Below, piece after piece: positions 1 to 14,392 of a DNA stretch of 64,000 nt (position 1 is its first letter; each line of letters begins with the position of its first letter). Both the position numbers and the translations under genes were made by a program. The notes below the pieces were generated by a model. The model did not search any database and had not been told where the DNA came from. It saw only the letters and a program-made list of their open reading frames with translations. The stretch spans positions 10,519,179 to 10,583,178 of the forward strand of contig CM038228.1 in assembly GCA_021442155.1 (NCBI GenBank), written 5' to 3'. The DNA comes from Cymbidium sinense. Taxonomy: Eukaryota > Streptophyta > Magnoliopsida > Asparagales > Orchidaceae.

Positions 1-726
1 TAAGTGCATTCAAACAAATATTTGATTGTAACATAGACTGAGTTTCTTCAAAAAATTGATCAATATTAATAAACCTTAAATAAAAATTGAAATATGAGAT
101 TATTATGTCAGTAACCATTAAGTTGAAGATGCTTTGAAATATTGACTTAAATAGAATATGAGTATATATAGTGTATTGATTAGTAAATCTTAGTCATCAA
201 ATATCAAAGTAAATTAATTCATTTTCAAGATAAATAAATAAATTTTATAATAATAGTACATTTAAGAATAAAGATGCTCACAAGAAGAAAGTCATAGGCA
301 GGCTTCCTAACTGAATCCCGTAAATGAGACTACTGGTTAGCCTGTTAAGTAAAAGAAAGTCATCTTGGAGATTCTAAAGCATTGCAGAAATGATTGCACA
401 ATCGAAGAACACATAACTAAATGATATCATGTATTGAAATATTTTCCTGTAATAATATCCATCATCAACTTATTGTACCCTTCAGCCGACTAACTGATTG
501 TTGAGCTCGAGTTGAATTCTTGAGATAGAACATTGTATCAGTTAATGATTTTTTACAGCATCGATGTGTGCTATTCTGTGCGTACCTCTGAAAAATACTC
601 TGGCATAACAGAGAAATGTGTTACAATAGGTGACAAAACACATTCTGTGACACTATCAGTTTGTACTTTGGTTTTTGTAACAACAAAAATAGGATGGTTT
701 GAAGATTAGCAGCAATATTTTAAATA
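1..726. other. AT-rich non-coding DNA
   Basis: I see no coding region, RNA gene or clear repeat here. It lies downstream of the minus-strand FAR1-like pseudogene and may contain its 3' flank. Confidence 0.5.
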
Positions 727-2800
727 CTAAAAATTAAGAAGCAAATAGAGAATTACTCTTGGCTTTCTTGGATCTCTCCCAATATCCCTTAACCCTTGCG
801 TTGGAAACACCCTTTGGATGTGCTTAACTGGATCCTTTAAGATGTTTTTTCCTTTCTCTACTGTGGTTGACTTTTTCTTCTTAGCTGCTCTGTTAGCTGG
901 AAGAGAATTCCCACTTCTTATAAAGTCGACATCGTCGTATAGTTTTTTTAAGGATTGAAGCATATAGTCCTCAACTCTAATATTACCCTATGTCCTGACG
1001 CTTATTTATTATGCAGATCGACTAATGTGATTCTAAAAAATAATGACAGTAGCATTTCCATCTATGCCTTCCACATCTCTTAATTTTCTATATACACTAT
1101 CGATATAAATATCTCTCTTTGGTAGACCATCGCATGAGAAGATACTTATCCGGAATGTGCACTACATCTTCTTGACTAAGAACTCTGATACAATGGGCAC
1201 AAAGTAATCCCATCATTTCAAATTTCTTACAAATACAAATTACATCTAGGGTAGTCCCATTGAAATGGACAGTCCATGTTTTGGATGAATTTTTATTCTC
1301 TAATTTTTTCATCAAATACTCCATGGGGCTGTCATCAAACACAGTTACTGATAGGCCTCCAACTCCATGCAAAAATTCTTCCTCAAACATAGTAAAAAGA
1401 GCTTTCTTGTATAAAACATAGTAGCTTATTTTAGAATTGGACAGGTCTTAACAACAGGAACAATCAATGACTGGCTACACTTGAAGTCTTCATCATGTTC
1501 ATTCCTACGCCATGTCTCCATAACCTTCTCCAACCCCAAGAAACAATCTGTGAGCAAACTTATTGGTTTAAAGATTCCATGATATACGTTGTTTATTGAC
1601 TCACTACGTTGCGTTGACAAGATGCCCATGCAGAATGAGTCTTTGCTGAATGCAGTGGACCACTTGGATTTAATTTTATAAGGCTCGCACAACTAAACAT
1701 GATCATTAAATTTGCCTTCTTCTAGCATGGCAGACCAAGCTTCTTCAAACTCGTCCTCTAAGTCACATATGCTCATGCATGCATAGAATAGTCCTTGTAC
1801 CCTCTTATTACTATTAAAGCAGTGAACCTTGGAAGGAGCTTTATTCGAAATATACCATTGGCACAACCTATGATGAGTATGCGGTAATACAATTTTGATA
1901 GCTCTCGCCATAGCCTGATCTTGATCAGCGAATATTGTTGTAGGATGTTTGTCACTCATCAACCAAAGAAATGGAATAATGAGAATGACTCAATCGTCTC
2001 TTAAATAAAAGGCTACTCTAAATAACACATTTTGCCAGTGATGATTCACTCCAACAAGAGGGGCACAAATAAGATTATATTTATTGAGTCGATAGCTTGT
2101 ATCAAAAATTATCACATCACCAAAACAGTCATATTCTATCCTATACATGTCATTGCTTCAAAAAAAACTTACTAAGCAATCTGACTCATCAACTTGTACA
2201 TCCCATGCAAACATCCCATCCGCTGCTTTCTTTTCCTTGAACAGCTATATTAATTCATTACTGTCACCATTCGCAATCATCGATCTTTTCTCTTTCTGAA
2301 TAAAATTGAAAGCATCTCTTTTTGTAAATCCAATATTCTCTATGCCGCCAACTTCCTCACTTAGATAGCTGAATGCATCAGTTGCTCTAATTTCGACCTC
2401 TGTCATTGTCTTCAACACGGAAGCCTTTTCATCGCTAATGCATCTATGTGATCTAAGAAGATGTAGGTCAGCAGGCTTTGCCAATGAATGATTATGACTT
2501 TCTATATATTTTTTAACCATCCAATTCTCCTCCAAGTCAACAGAGAATCTAATCATGGCTGGACAAGCAGTCCTTGTATCAGTTTTCTAGAATTTTCCTA
2601 AGTCATTTAGACTGGCAGATTTCTTCGGACCTGCTTTTGCACATAAAAAAACTTTTGATTTCAATTTCTTAGAGTTTGGCCAATAACTAGTATGGTCCTT
2701 CCGAACACTGAAGCCAGTTTGATGTGCGTAGTCACGTCACGTGCCTCCGTTTCATTACGAAAGTGGTGCGAGTCTCCCAAATTTGGGTCATTAGACATCA
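727..2800 (-). pseudogene. FAR1/FHY3-related (MULE-derived) pseudogene
   Basis: This is a decayed FAR1-RELATED SEQUENCE-type gene. These domesticated Mutator transposases act in the nucleus as DNA-binding transcription factors. Reading the minus strand from about 2,800 down: a FAR1 DNA-binding domain (about 2,760-2,440, with CPAMIRF and ESHNHSL); a MULE transposase-like core (about 2,200-1,700, with FGDVIIFDTSYR, GVNHHWQNVLF, and TIFADQDQAMARAI preceding CQWYISNKAP); a SWIM zinc finger (about 1,390-1,100, with CKKFEMMGLLCAHCIRVL); and a lysine-rich C-terminal tail (963-727). The domain order matches the family, but in-frame stops (for example near 2,590, 2,160 and 1,990) and frameshifts break the reading frame, so no full protein can be made. 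I cannot tell a decayed host FRS gene from a decayed MULE transposon. No terminal inverted repeats were seen. Confidence 0.85.
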
Positions 2801-3879
2801 CGACTTCATCATCCTACTCATTGGCATTCACACGCCCCGACTCGCATAAATGTGACATATAAAAAAGCTCCACAAATAAACATATTCTCTCTAAACAGGC
2901 CAAAGAAAGTAAAAGAAATGAGCTAAATACTGAGAGTACATATGTACAAATCTCCCAGAAATAATCCAAATAACCACCAAATTGCTTCCACTAGAAAGTA
3001 ATGAACATAATCTGAACAACCATGCCAAAGAAACTGGAAAAAAATGTCCATTACTCTCTGAGAGTATAGAGTACAGATGCAAAATAACACTAAAAAATCA
3101 ATCAAACAACCTCCAAATTATTCCTGATGGATTGTAATAAACATATTTCCTCCAAATAGGTCAAAGAAGCAGGAAAAAAAATGACCAAAATGCTCTATAC
3201 TCTCATGAGAGTATAAAGAGTACAGATGCAAAAATTCCCCAGAAACCATCTAAACAACCACCAAATTACTTCCACTGGAATGTAATGAACATAATCTGAA
3301 CAACCAGGCCAAAGAAACTCAAAAAAAATGTCCATAAAATCATCTGTACTCTAAAGAGAGTACAGAGAGTACATATACAAAATAATACTAAAAAACTAAC
3401 CAAATAGCCTCCAAATTATTTTTGATGGATTGTAATGAACATATTTCCTTCAAATATGTCAAAGAAACAGGAAACAAATAACCAAAATGCTCTGTACTCT
3501 CGTGAGAGTACAAAGAGTATAGAGAGTACAAAGAGTACAGAGAGTACAGATGTAAAATAACACTAAAGAAACAACCAAACAACCTCTAAATTATTCCTAA
3601 TGGATTTGTAATGAAGATATTTCCTCCAAACATTCTCATAAAAACTTGAAAAAAATGCCTAAAATACTTTGTACTGTACTCTCATGAGAGTACAGAGAGT
3701 ACACATACAAAACTCTCCTAAAAACCAACCTAAATAGCCTCCAAGTTGCTTCTAATGGAATATAATGAATATATTCTCTCCAAACAGGCCAGGAACTCAT
3801 AAAAAATAATATAAAATTAGTCAGTACTCTCATGAGATTACAGAGAGTATAACCATGCAAAGTAGATCCTCAAAACAAG

Positions 3880-4020
3880 CAAAGTCCTCTTGCAAAGAAC
3901 TCCAAACAGTGTAGGAAATATAAACTAAATAAAAGAATTTCAAGGAATAACACTAACAAAAAAAAAAAATTATGCATTATACAACGGTTGAAAAATTATT
4001 GATGAAACATAAATATTATT
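3880..4020. repeat. Direct repeat, copy 1 (partner at 5,312-5,450)
   Basis: About 140 bp beginning AAAGTCCTCTTGCAAAGAA and running through an A-rich tract to ACGGTTGAAAAATTA is repeated at 5,312-5,450 with few differences. Together with the array on both sides, this points to duplication of a block of about 1.43 kb. Confidence 0.8.
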
Positions 4021-4215
4021 ATATCAAGTTACCCATGAGTTTAGAGAATGAGAGTGCAGTACAAAAGTGCAGTCTGAGTACGAGAGTATAGAGTACGAGA
4101 GCAATCTTCTTGCTCAATAAGGCTTCTTTTACTTTTTGTTTTTTACCTTCACGATGCTCTTTAAGGGCTTCCTCACTGGAAGTGCAGACCTCACAGATAA
4201 CACATTCCTTCTATG

Positions 4216-4500
4216 TCATAAGACATTCTCTCTTCTATTTGGCATCCCTATTATCACTACAACTTCATCGAGGGTGAAAGGAATGCACTGCCCATCCAGT
4301 AAGAAAGCCTGCTTTTCTATATCCCAGCAAGACAGGATTGAGGTAATAATAATTGAATCTTGCTGAATTCTATGGAGTCTAATGAATTGATGCAGATGAA
4401 GCATCTGGAAAATATCAATGACTTCATTACTAAAGAAGTCTTTGCGGTATTATCAAACATCGTTAGAGCGGTGTTAGGACTGCATCTTGAAGTTATCCTT
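4216..4500 (-). pseudogene. Plant mobile domain (PMD) fragment
   Basis: The minus strand reads SCWDIEKQAFLLDGQCIPFT followed by LDEVVVIIGMPNRREN. This resembles the conserved part of the plant mobile domain, where a tryptophan-containing helix leads into a short strand and a T-L-x-D-V-x-x-L-L-G-L-P motif. That domain is found in some MULE and Ty3 elements and in MAIN-like nuclear proteins. Only about 60 residues are open and the flanking sequence has stops, so this is a remnant. It sits in the gap of the palindrome-repeat array, so the array may be non-coding sequence of the same old element. Family assignment rests on this one motif stretch. Confidence 0.5.
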
Positions 4501-5311
4501 TTCTAGACATGGTAAACTTCAAAATGAAAAATTAGTAAATGATAGTACAAATGCAAATCAATCATAAAAACCAACCAAGTCACCCTACAAAATTGTTACT
4601 AATGGATTGTAATGAACATATTTCCTATAAACATGTCAAATAAATTGCAAAAATATTGACAAAATCATTTGTACTCTCATGAGAGTACAGAGAGTACAGA
4701 TACAAAAATCTCCTAGAAACCATCCAAACAGCTATCAAATTGCTTCCAATGGAATGTACTGAACCTAATCTCGACAACCAGGCCAAAAAAACTGAAAAAA
4801 ATAGCAAAAAATCATATGTACTCTCATGAGAATACAGAGAGTACAAATGTAAGAAAACACTAACAAATCAACCAAATAGCCTCTAAATTGTGCCTAATGA
4901 ACATATTTCCTCCAAACAGGCCAAAGAAATAGAAAAAAATGACTAAAATGCTCTGTCTCGAGAGTATAAAAGTCTGAGTACGAGAGTCTGAAAGTCTGAT
5001 GCAGAGAGTACATATGTAATGAAAATAATCTCAACAACCAGTCCGAAGAAATTGGAGAAAATGTCCAAAAATCATCTGTACTCTCGTACAGACGAAAAAT
5101 AACACTAAAAAAAATAACCAAACAGCCTCCAAATTGTTCGTGATGGATTATAATGAACATATTTTCTTCAAACAGGCCAAAGAAAATTATTTTTAATGGA
5201 ATGTAATGACCATATTATCTCCATCCAGGCAAAATAAACTGCAAAAATATTTAGAAAATCATCCATACTCTCATGAGAGTACAGAGAGTACAGATGCAAA
5301 AATCCTCAAAA

Positions 5312-5450
5312 TAAGCAAAGTCCTCTTGCAAAGAACTCCAAATAGTGTAGGAAATATACACTACATAAAAGAATTTCAATGAATAACACTAACAAACTGT
5401 AAAAAAATTGTATGTATACAATGGTTGAGAAAAATTACCGATGAATTTTT
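5312..5450. repeat. Direct repeat, copy 2 (partner at 3,880-4,020)
   Basis: Second copy of the 140-bp block that starts AAAGTCCTCTTGCAAAGAA. It lies at the right end of the palindrome array. Confidence 0.8.
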
Positions 5451-5815
5451 ATTTAATACACCCTCAGCTATTTCCTCAAAGCCATAACTTCGAAATTCGT
5501 CTTCCATCTTCATGGTTCTTTCATAAAAAAAAATGAGATTTTTTCTTTCTCTTTCTGAGCTCGATTTGCAAGAAAAAAATATACCCCTAAACCCTAAATC
5601 TAGATATATATTTTTTTTAAATTCCTCCCACACATTACAACAACGCTTTGTTTGAGCGAGGCGGGACGGGAGTCGGTCGGGATAAAGCGGTGTTGTCACC
5701 GTCATCCGATTCTGATTAAGTTAAGTCTAAAGCGGGAAAAAAAACTACACGCGTCGGTAGGGATTAGAGTCCGCATGTAAAGCTACGTGCAAACTCCGGA
5801 CGTAATATTTTCTCC
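5451..5815. other. Unassigned stretch with a short minus-strand ORF
   Basis: A 109-codon minus-strand frame (5,705-5,376) runs through here and into the preceding repeat. Its middle part (MKMEDEFRSYGFEEIAEGVL) looks compositionally like protein, but I recognise no family. A CCCTAAACCCTAAA stretch at about 5,585-5,598 gives two telomere-type heptamers, more like a plant telo-box than a telomeric tract. Confidence 0.35.
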
Positions 5816-7359
5816 AAATTTTGACAAAGAGAAATTATCACATGTCAATTAGAAACTTTTGCGCCACTTGGTGCTCAATTGGAGGGGATGATTGAAAGGT
5901 TGGGGTTTAGTGGCGAGTTGGGTAAGCTTTCATGAGTGGTAAAGAAGGTGCTGGAAGATGGGAGAGGGGCTTGGCTACGGTCAGAACTTACTGGCGTAAA
6001 GGTGTGGCGAAGAAGTAAAGAAGAGCGGCTGAGAGAGAGTGAGAAGGTCTAGATCGGGAGCTTGGAGTTCCGGTGGCAAGGAGGAGCAGTAAAGAGCGCA
6101 ATTGCCGAATGAGTTACTGCTAGCGCTTGTCGACACCGAAGTGGCTCGAGATGCGAGATCAAGTTCCCATAAAATCAGTCACAGTTATTATTTTATGCAT
6201 TTGATTGTATTTTTTGGTAAAAGTTCACGTGAAATATAAAATTTTCGATTTGAAGAGATGGCGCAGCCGCATTTTGACAGACCACGGGTGAGAAAAACAC
6301 AAATAATTTAACATATGTAAATAAAAGTCAAATCTGTTTGACTCATATCCTTCAATATTTTAAAATTTTTGTATTTTCTTTATAAGATAAGTGGCTGACA
6401 GAAGTATTAAATGAATGCTTTAATATATATATATATATATTAGTAAAACCAATCTCAATTTTAACATATAAAGATAATATTTTTGAATTTGAACCCTTAA
6501 TATAAATCAGATTTTAATTTATATAAATTTATTTTTATTTTATTTACTTCACTTTGAATTTACATTCTATATATGATGCTAATAGCAACGATATGATTAA
6601 CATAATTTTATGCTTTGAAATTGTATTTATAATCATTTTTTAACTCATTTATCAATGCATCTAATAAAATCTTACTAAATATAGATGATTGAATTGAACA
6701 GGAGCAGCAAGGTAAATATTCAAATTTTGATTCATGTGTTGATATTTTATTTTATTATTTCTCTTTCTTTATGAATAAAAGCTTCTCCTTTCCCTATTTT
6801 TTTAAATTTGAAGGATTGTAAATCAAATATATCTAATGTTATTTTAAATGATCAAGCAAAATTTCAAACATTTATTTCATCTCATTATAAGAAAGAAATA
6901 TAATCTTATTTTGCCAAAATTATTTGACTTCTTTCACATTCTCCTTTTCTATTAACAAATAATTAAATTTGTAATATATATATTCTAGTTAACAAATAAT
7001 TTTATATTTAATTTTAAATAGTATTGAACTTAATTTAAAATTAAGAGATTATAATTTACGTATTAATTATCACACTTAAATTTCTCATCGATGATAAATA
7101 TCGAATTCATGTCATTAACTCTTGTTCAATTAAATATTTTCATATTTCATGCATATTATTCTATGCAATGGCTAGAGTAATGTTATCATTATTATTTGTC
7201 CCCTTTTTTGATGAATTTAATAATTTGAATTAATTTGTAATTTTTTGTTTTATGGGTAATTGATATGTAAGCAAATTTAAAAATACTCAAGTTATCCTTA
7301 GCTGGGTTCTTATAATTTCTCGTTTATAGCTAATCAACTTGTCGTATTTAGTCAACATG

Positions 7360-7735
7360 AGTCTTGGAATAAATGTGGGGTCAACATATGTGAATTACTT
7401 GGAAAAAGTGTTTGAGAATTGAAAAAGTAACTATAGATCAATAGAGAATAAGAGAATGCAATAAGTGCTCAAATAAAATGCAATTAATAATGAAATCACT
7501 TCTTACATATGAGGGAAATTGTAGCCATCAAGCTATGTGTATTAGCTATCATAACTGAACAAAGCACAAAGGAGATGAAAAAGTTAATAATTTTGATTTC
7601 AATTCAAGTAAAAAAATTCTTTCATTACAAAATTCACCATATACTCAAACACTGAAATCATATGAATTCATAACATCATCCAGAAGAGGAAAGGTTGACC
7701 AATCGCATGAATGCGTACATGAAAACTTATCTAAA
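7360..7735. repeat. Dispersed repeat, copy 1 (partner at 57,955-58,310)
   Basis: About 350 bp, including AACTATAGATCAATAGAGAA and AGAAGAGGAAAGGTTGACCA, recurs near the right of the window in the same orientation with scattered differences. It lies in the part of duplication copy 1 that copy 2 lacks, which fits a separate insertion. Confidence 0.85.
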
Positions 7736-7908
7736 AATTTAATGTATTTTATGCTAAATATTTAATTAATTAAAAATTAGGTATAAAGTTATTTACAAAT
7801 AATTAAGCTAGAGATCAATTATATATAGAATTTAATGTATAGAATTAATGAATATTCAGTTTTGATTAGAGCATGGACTGAACTGAAATGGCCTCTATTG
7901 TAGGAATA

Positions 7909-8139
7909 TTAATGAATATTCAGTTCTTTTTTTTTTCTTTTGATGGATAAAATATCATAGATGAATTGATAAGAAAATTGATGGTTGTACTCAGCCAAGA
8001 AATGAAAGCCAATATGACTGCAAGAATAAGAAGGTAAACAGTCTATGGAATAGGAGGATGACAACAATAGAAGAAGATTTGTCAGAATTTGTAAGAGTAT
8101 ATAGGTCTTCATGCATTGATCTACTTTCAAGTTTTTCAA
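7909..8139 (-). CDS. Small putative secreted protein, duplicate A
   Basis: Unrecognised 76-residue frame. It opens MKNLKVDQCMKTYILLQILT and continues into a leucine-rich stretch ending SSYSIDCLPSYSC, which looks like a signal peptide (more plausibly from the internal methionine at residue 10) followed by a cysteine-bearing mature region. The same frame is kept in the other copy of the duplication (21,006-21,299) with only a few substitutions over the shared part. The tail after SIKRK diverges. The Cys pattern loosely recalls the start of a GUB_WAK-type extracellular domain, as in a first exon of a LRK10L/WAK-like receptor kinase, but no downstream exons were found. It may be a gene fragment or a chance frame. 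Confidence 0.3.
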   Translation of the reverse strand: MKNLKVDQCMKTYILLQILTNLLLLLSSSYSIDCLPSYSCSHIGFHFLAEYNHQFSYQFIYDILSIKRKKKELNIH

Positions 8140-8728
8140 AATTAGAATTATTTTGTATTACTTTTGAGTCTTTGTAAGTTGAAATAAAAGCAAGTTTTGT
8201 AACATTTATAATGTAGAGAAAATATATTTATTATTTCTGAATTGAAAATTAATTAAATTTATTTATATAACAGATTTCTGTTATAAATTTTGAAAATAAA
8301 AATCATTGAAAATTTTCTGCAGTAGATGCAAGGTTAAATTAAATTTTGTTATATTTATTGGAAATATTTTTTTCTTATGACGTTTACATACATAACACTT
8401 AATTTTATTTATTTATATATTTAATATCTAATTAATATTTCTATACATAATGTTAAAATTATATTATTTAAAATGAAAGCATCTTTTTATGCTTAAATAA
8501 AATGTTAAAAATATAAACATCAAATTTTATGTAATAGATATATAAATATATCAGAATTATATAATATATATGTAATTATTTTTATGCTAAATAAACTATA
8601 GTTATAAAATGTCAATAAAATTAAATTCAGGCGAAGACAATAACAGGTCCATGTTTTTACATTCTCCTAATCCATAGATGGACTGAAAATGATTCAAATC
8701 AAATAATAATAAATTATTAACATTATGT

Positions 8729-12960
<4,232 letters not shown>

Positions 12961-12974
12961 TGAAATTTAGGCAC

Positions 12975-13013
12975 ATTAACCCACTCTTTTTTTTTTTTTT
13001 TTTCTGTAGTTCA

Positions 13014-13059
<46 letters not shown>

Positions 13060-13177
13060 AAGCTTCTCCATGAGAAATAGCAGAAATTCAAGTAGAATAT
13101 ACTAAATCATACAAATCCAGATTTTCAATAAACTTGAGAGGATTAAAACCTTCTTTTTTTTAGTTTTTTCTATAGTT

Positions 13178-13223
<46 letters not shown>

Positions 13224-13339
13224 AGCTTCTCCATGAGAAAGAGTAGAAATTCAAATTGAATATGATAAATCATACAAATCAGTTTTGATAAACTTGAGAG
13301 GATTAAAACCCTCTTTTTTTTCTTTTGTTTCTATAGTTT

Positions 13340-13386
<47 letters not shown>

Positions 13387-13475
13387 ACAACTTTCTCCAC
13401 GAAAGAGTAGAAATTCAAGAAATAGAATATGTAAATTATGTAAATCGGACTTTCAATAAAGAGAGGATTAAAACC
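12975..13475. repeat. Three tandem ~160-bp units with (GA)n cores
   Basis: Three units, starting near 12,985, 13,150 and 13,310, each have a poly-T tract, a TCTATAGTT-like motif, a (GA)n run of about 40 bases, CTTCTCCATGAGAAA (or a variant), CAGAAATTCAAG-like sequence and GAGAGGATTAAAACC. The (GA)n runs lie at about 13,016-13,059, 13,179-13,221 and 13,344-13,384. Confidence 0.9.
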
Positions 13476-13485
13476 AGAAAAGTGT

Positions 13486-13510
13486 TAAATCCTATGAATC
13501 ATAGGATTTA
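13486..13510. repeat. Perfect 11-bp hairpin
   Basis: TAAATCCTATG, a 3-base loop, then CATAGGATTTA: an uninterrupted inverted repeat just right of the GA-core units. Function unknown; it could be a small MITE-like terminus or chance. Confidence 0.6.
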
Positions 13511-13745
13511 AAATCTCAAACATCTATTTCTGGAACAAAAGCTAAATCTTCAATGCCATGGCCATTCGAAGAAGAAAAAATACACACTTCAACATCTAGA
13601 AATTACGTCTCACGACCATATAGCGAAAGGAAAAGGAGATGAAGGTCATGAGATACATAAGAGAATAAATAGGACACCTCATCTCTCCGAGCTTCAATTT
13701 TTATTTTTTTGGAAGATTTACATTATAGTTCATTCTGAGCACACA

Positions 13746-14190
13746 AAATTTTGACAAAGAGAAATTATCACATATCAATTAGAAACTCTACTGGTGCTCG
13801 ATTGGAGGGATGATTGGAAGGTTGGGGTTTAGTGGCGAGTTGGGTAAGCTTCCATGAGTGGTAAAGGAGGTGTTGGAAGATGGGAGAGGGCTTGGCTACT
13901 GAAACTCCGTGTAAAGGTGTGTAAGAAGTAAAGAAGAGCGGTGAGAAAGAGAGAAGGCCTATGTCGGAGCTTGAGTTCAGGTTGTAAGGAAGAGCGACAA
14001 AAGGCGCTTAGAGTTTCAATGGCAAGGAAGAGGAGCAAAGCGCCAATTAGAATGAGTTCTTGCTAGCTTATGACACCAAAGTGGCTCGAGATGTGAGATC
14101 AAGTTTCCATAAAATTAGTCACAGTTATTATTTTATGCATTTGATTGTATTTTTTGGTAAAAGTTCACGTGAAATATAAGATTTTCGATT
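13746..14190. repeat. Segmental duplication, copy 2 (part left of the LINE)
   Basis: This matches 5,816-6,250 closely, including GGTTGGGGTTTAGTGGCGAG. It ends in the target site of the LINE and resumes at 19,945. Confidence 0.9.
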
Positions 14191-14347
14191 GCCAACCATA
14201 ACGAAGCATAGCTGTCAACTGGGCCGATGGTAGTTTTCGCTAGGGTTTTCTCTGCGCCTTCCTCCCGTCACCATCTCTCTTCCCCCTCCACTATAACCTC
14301 CCCTCTCCCCTCTTCTAGGTTTTAGTCTTCTTCCAAGCACCTTTTCT

Positions 14348-14370
14348 GACCTCCGGCTCGGCCGGAGGTC
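14348..14370 (+). promoter_or_regulatory. GC-rich hairpin in the LINE 5' untranslated region
   Basis: GACCTCCGGC, loop TCG, GCCGGAGGTC: a perfect 10-bp stem ending 22 bases before the ORF1 ATG. Its stability in RNA would be high. A role in translation or packaging is only inference. Confidence 0.6.
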
Positions 14371-14392
14371 AGGCCTTGTTTGCAAGATAGGC

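Larger units (their letters stand above)
2885..5312. repeat. Array of ~145-bp alternating repeats with ACTCTCATGAGAGT palindromes
   Basis: Roughly a dozen diverged units occupy about 2,885-3,870 and 4,560-5,312. Two unit types alternate. Type A carries a core like CCACCAAATTGCTTCCA. Type B carries CAGCCTCCAAATTATTCC. Both are followed by a TGTAATGAACATA motif and then AACAGGCCAAAGAAA. The type A plus type B pair gives a higher-order period near 290 bp. At the unit junctions sits a palindrome, best preserved at 3,676-3,693 and 4,671-4,688 (GTACTCTCATGAGAGTAC, 18 of 18 self-complementary), with decayed versions near 3,050, 3,200, 3,350, 3,495, 3,825, 4,818 and 5,266. Each is usually followed by AGAGAGTACAGA. 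Short minus-strand open frames across the array read repeated tyrosine-serine codons and are by-products of the repeat. Confidence 0.85.
5816..8728. repeat. Segmental duplication, copy 1
   Basis: This segment matches 13,746-21,884 in the same orientation. Both begin AAATTTTGACAAAGAGAAA and end just before the shared ACATTATGT or its variant. The match holds for about 5,816-7,080 and 7,925-8,728. A middle part (about 7,085-7,920) differs from the ~210-bp counterpart in copy 2. At about 6,230-6,250 this copy shows the intact site at which copy 2 received the LINE. Most of the segment is AT-rich and non-coding, apart from the small ORF at 7,909-8,139. Confidence 0.9.

Noticed and set aside
2885..5312. 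CRISPR-like repeat-spacer pattern
   Set aside because: The repeated unit includes the apparent spacers, which are similar to each other. This is a plant nuclear tandem repeat.
5584..5600. CCCTAAACCCTAAA, telomere-type repeat
   Set aside because: Only two heptamers; too short for an interstitial telomere. At most a telo-box, with no gene to attach it to.
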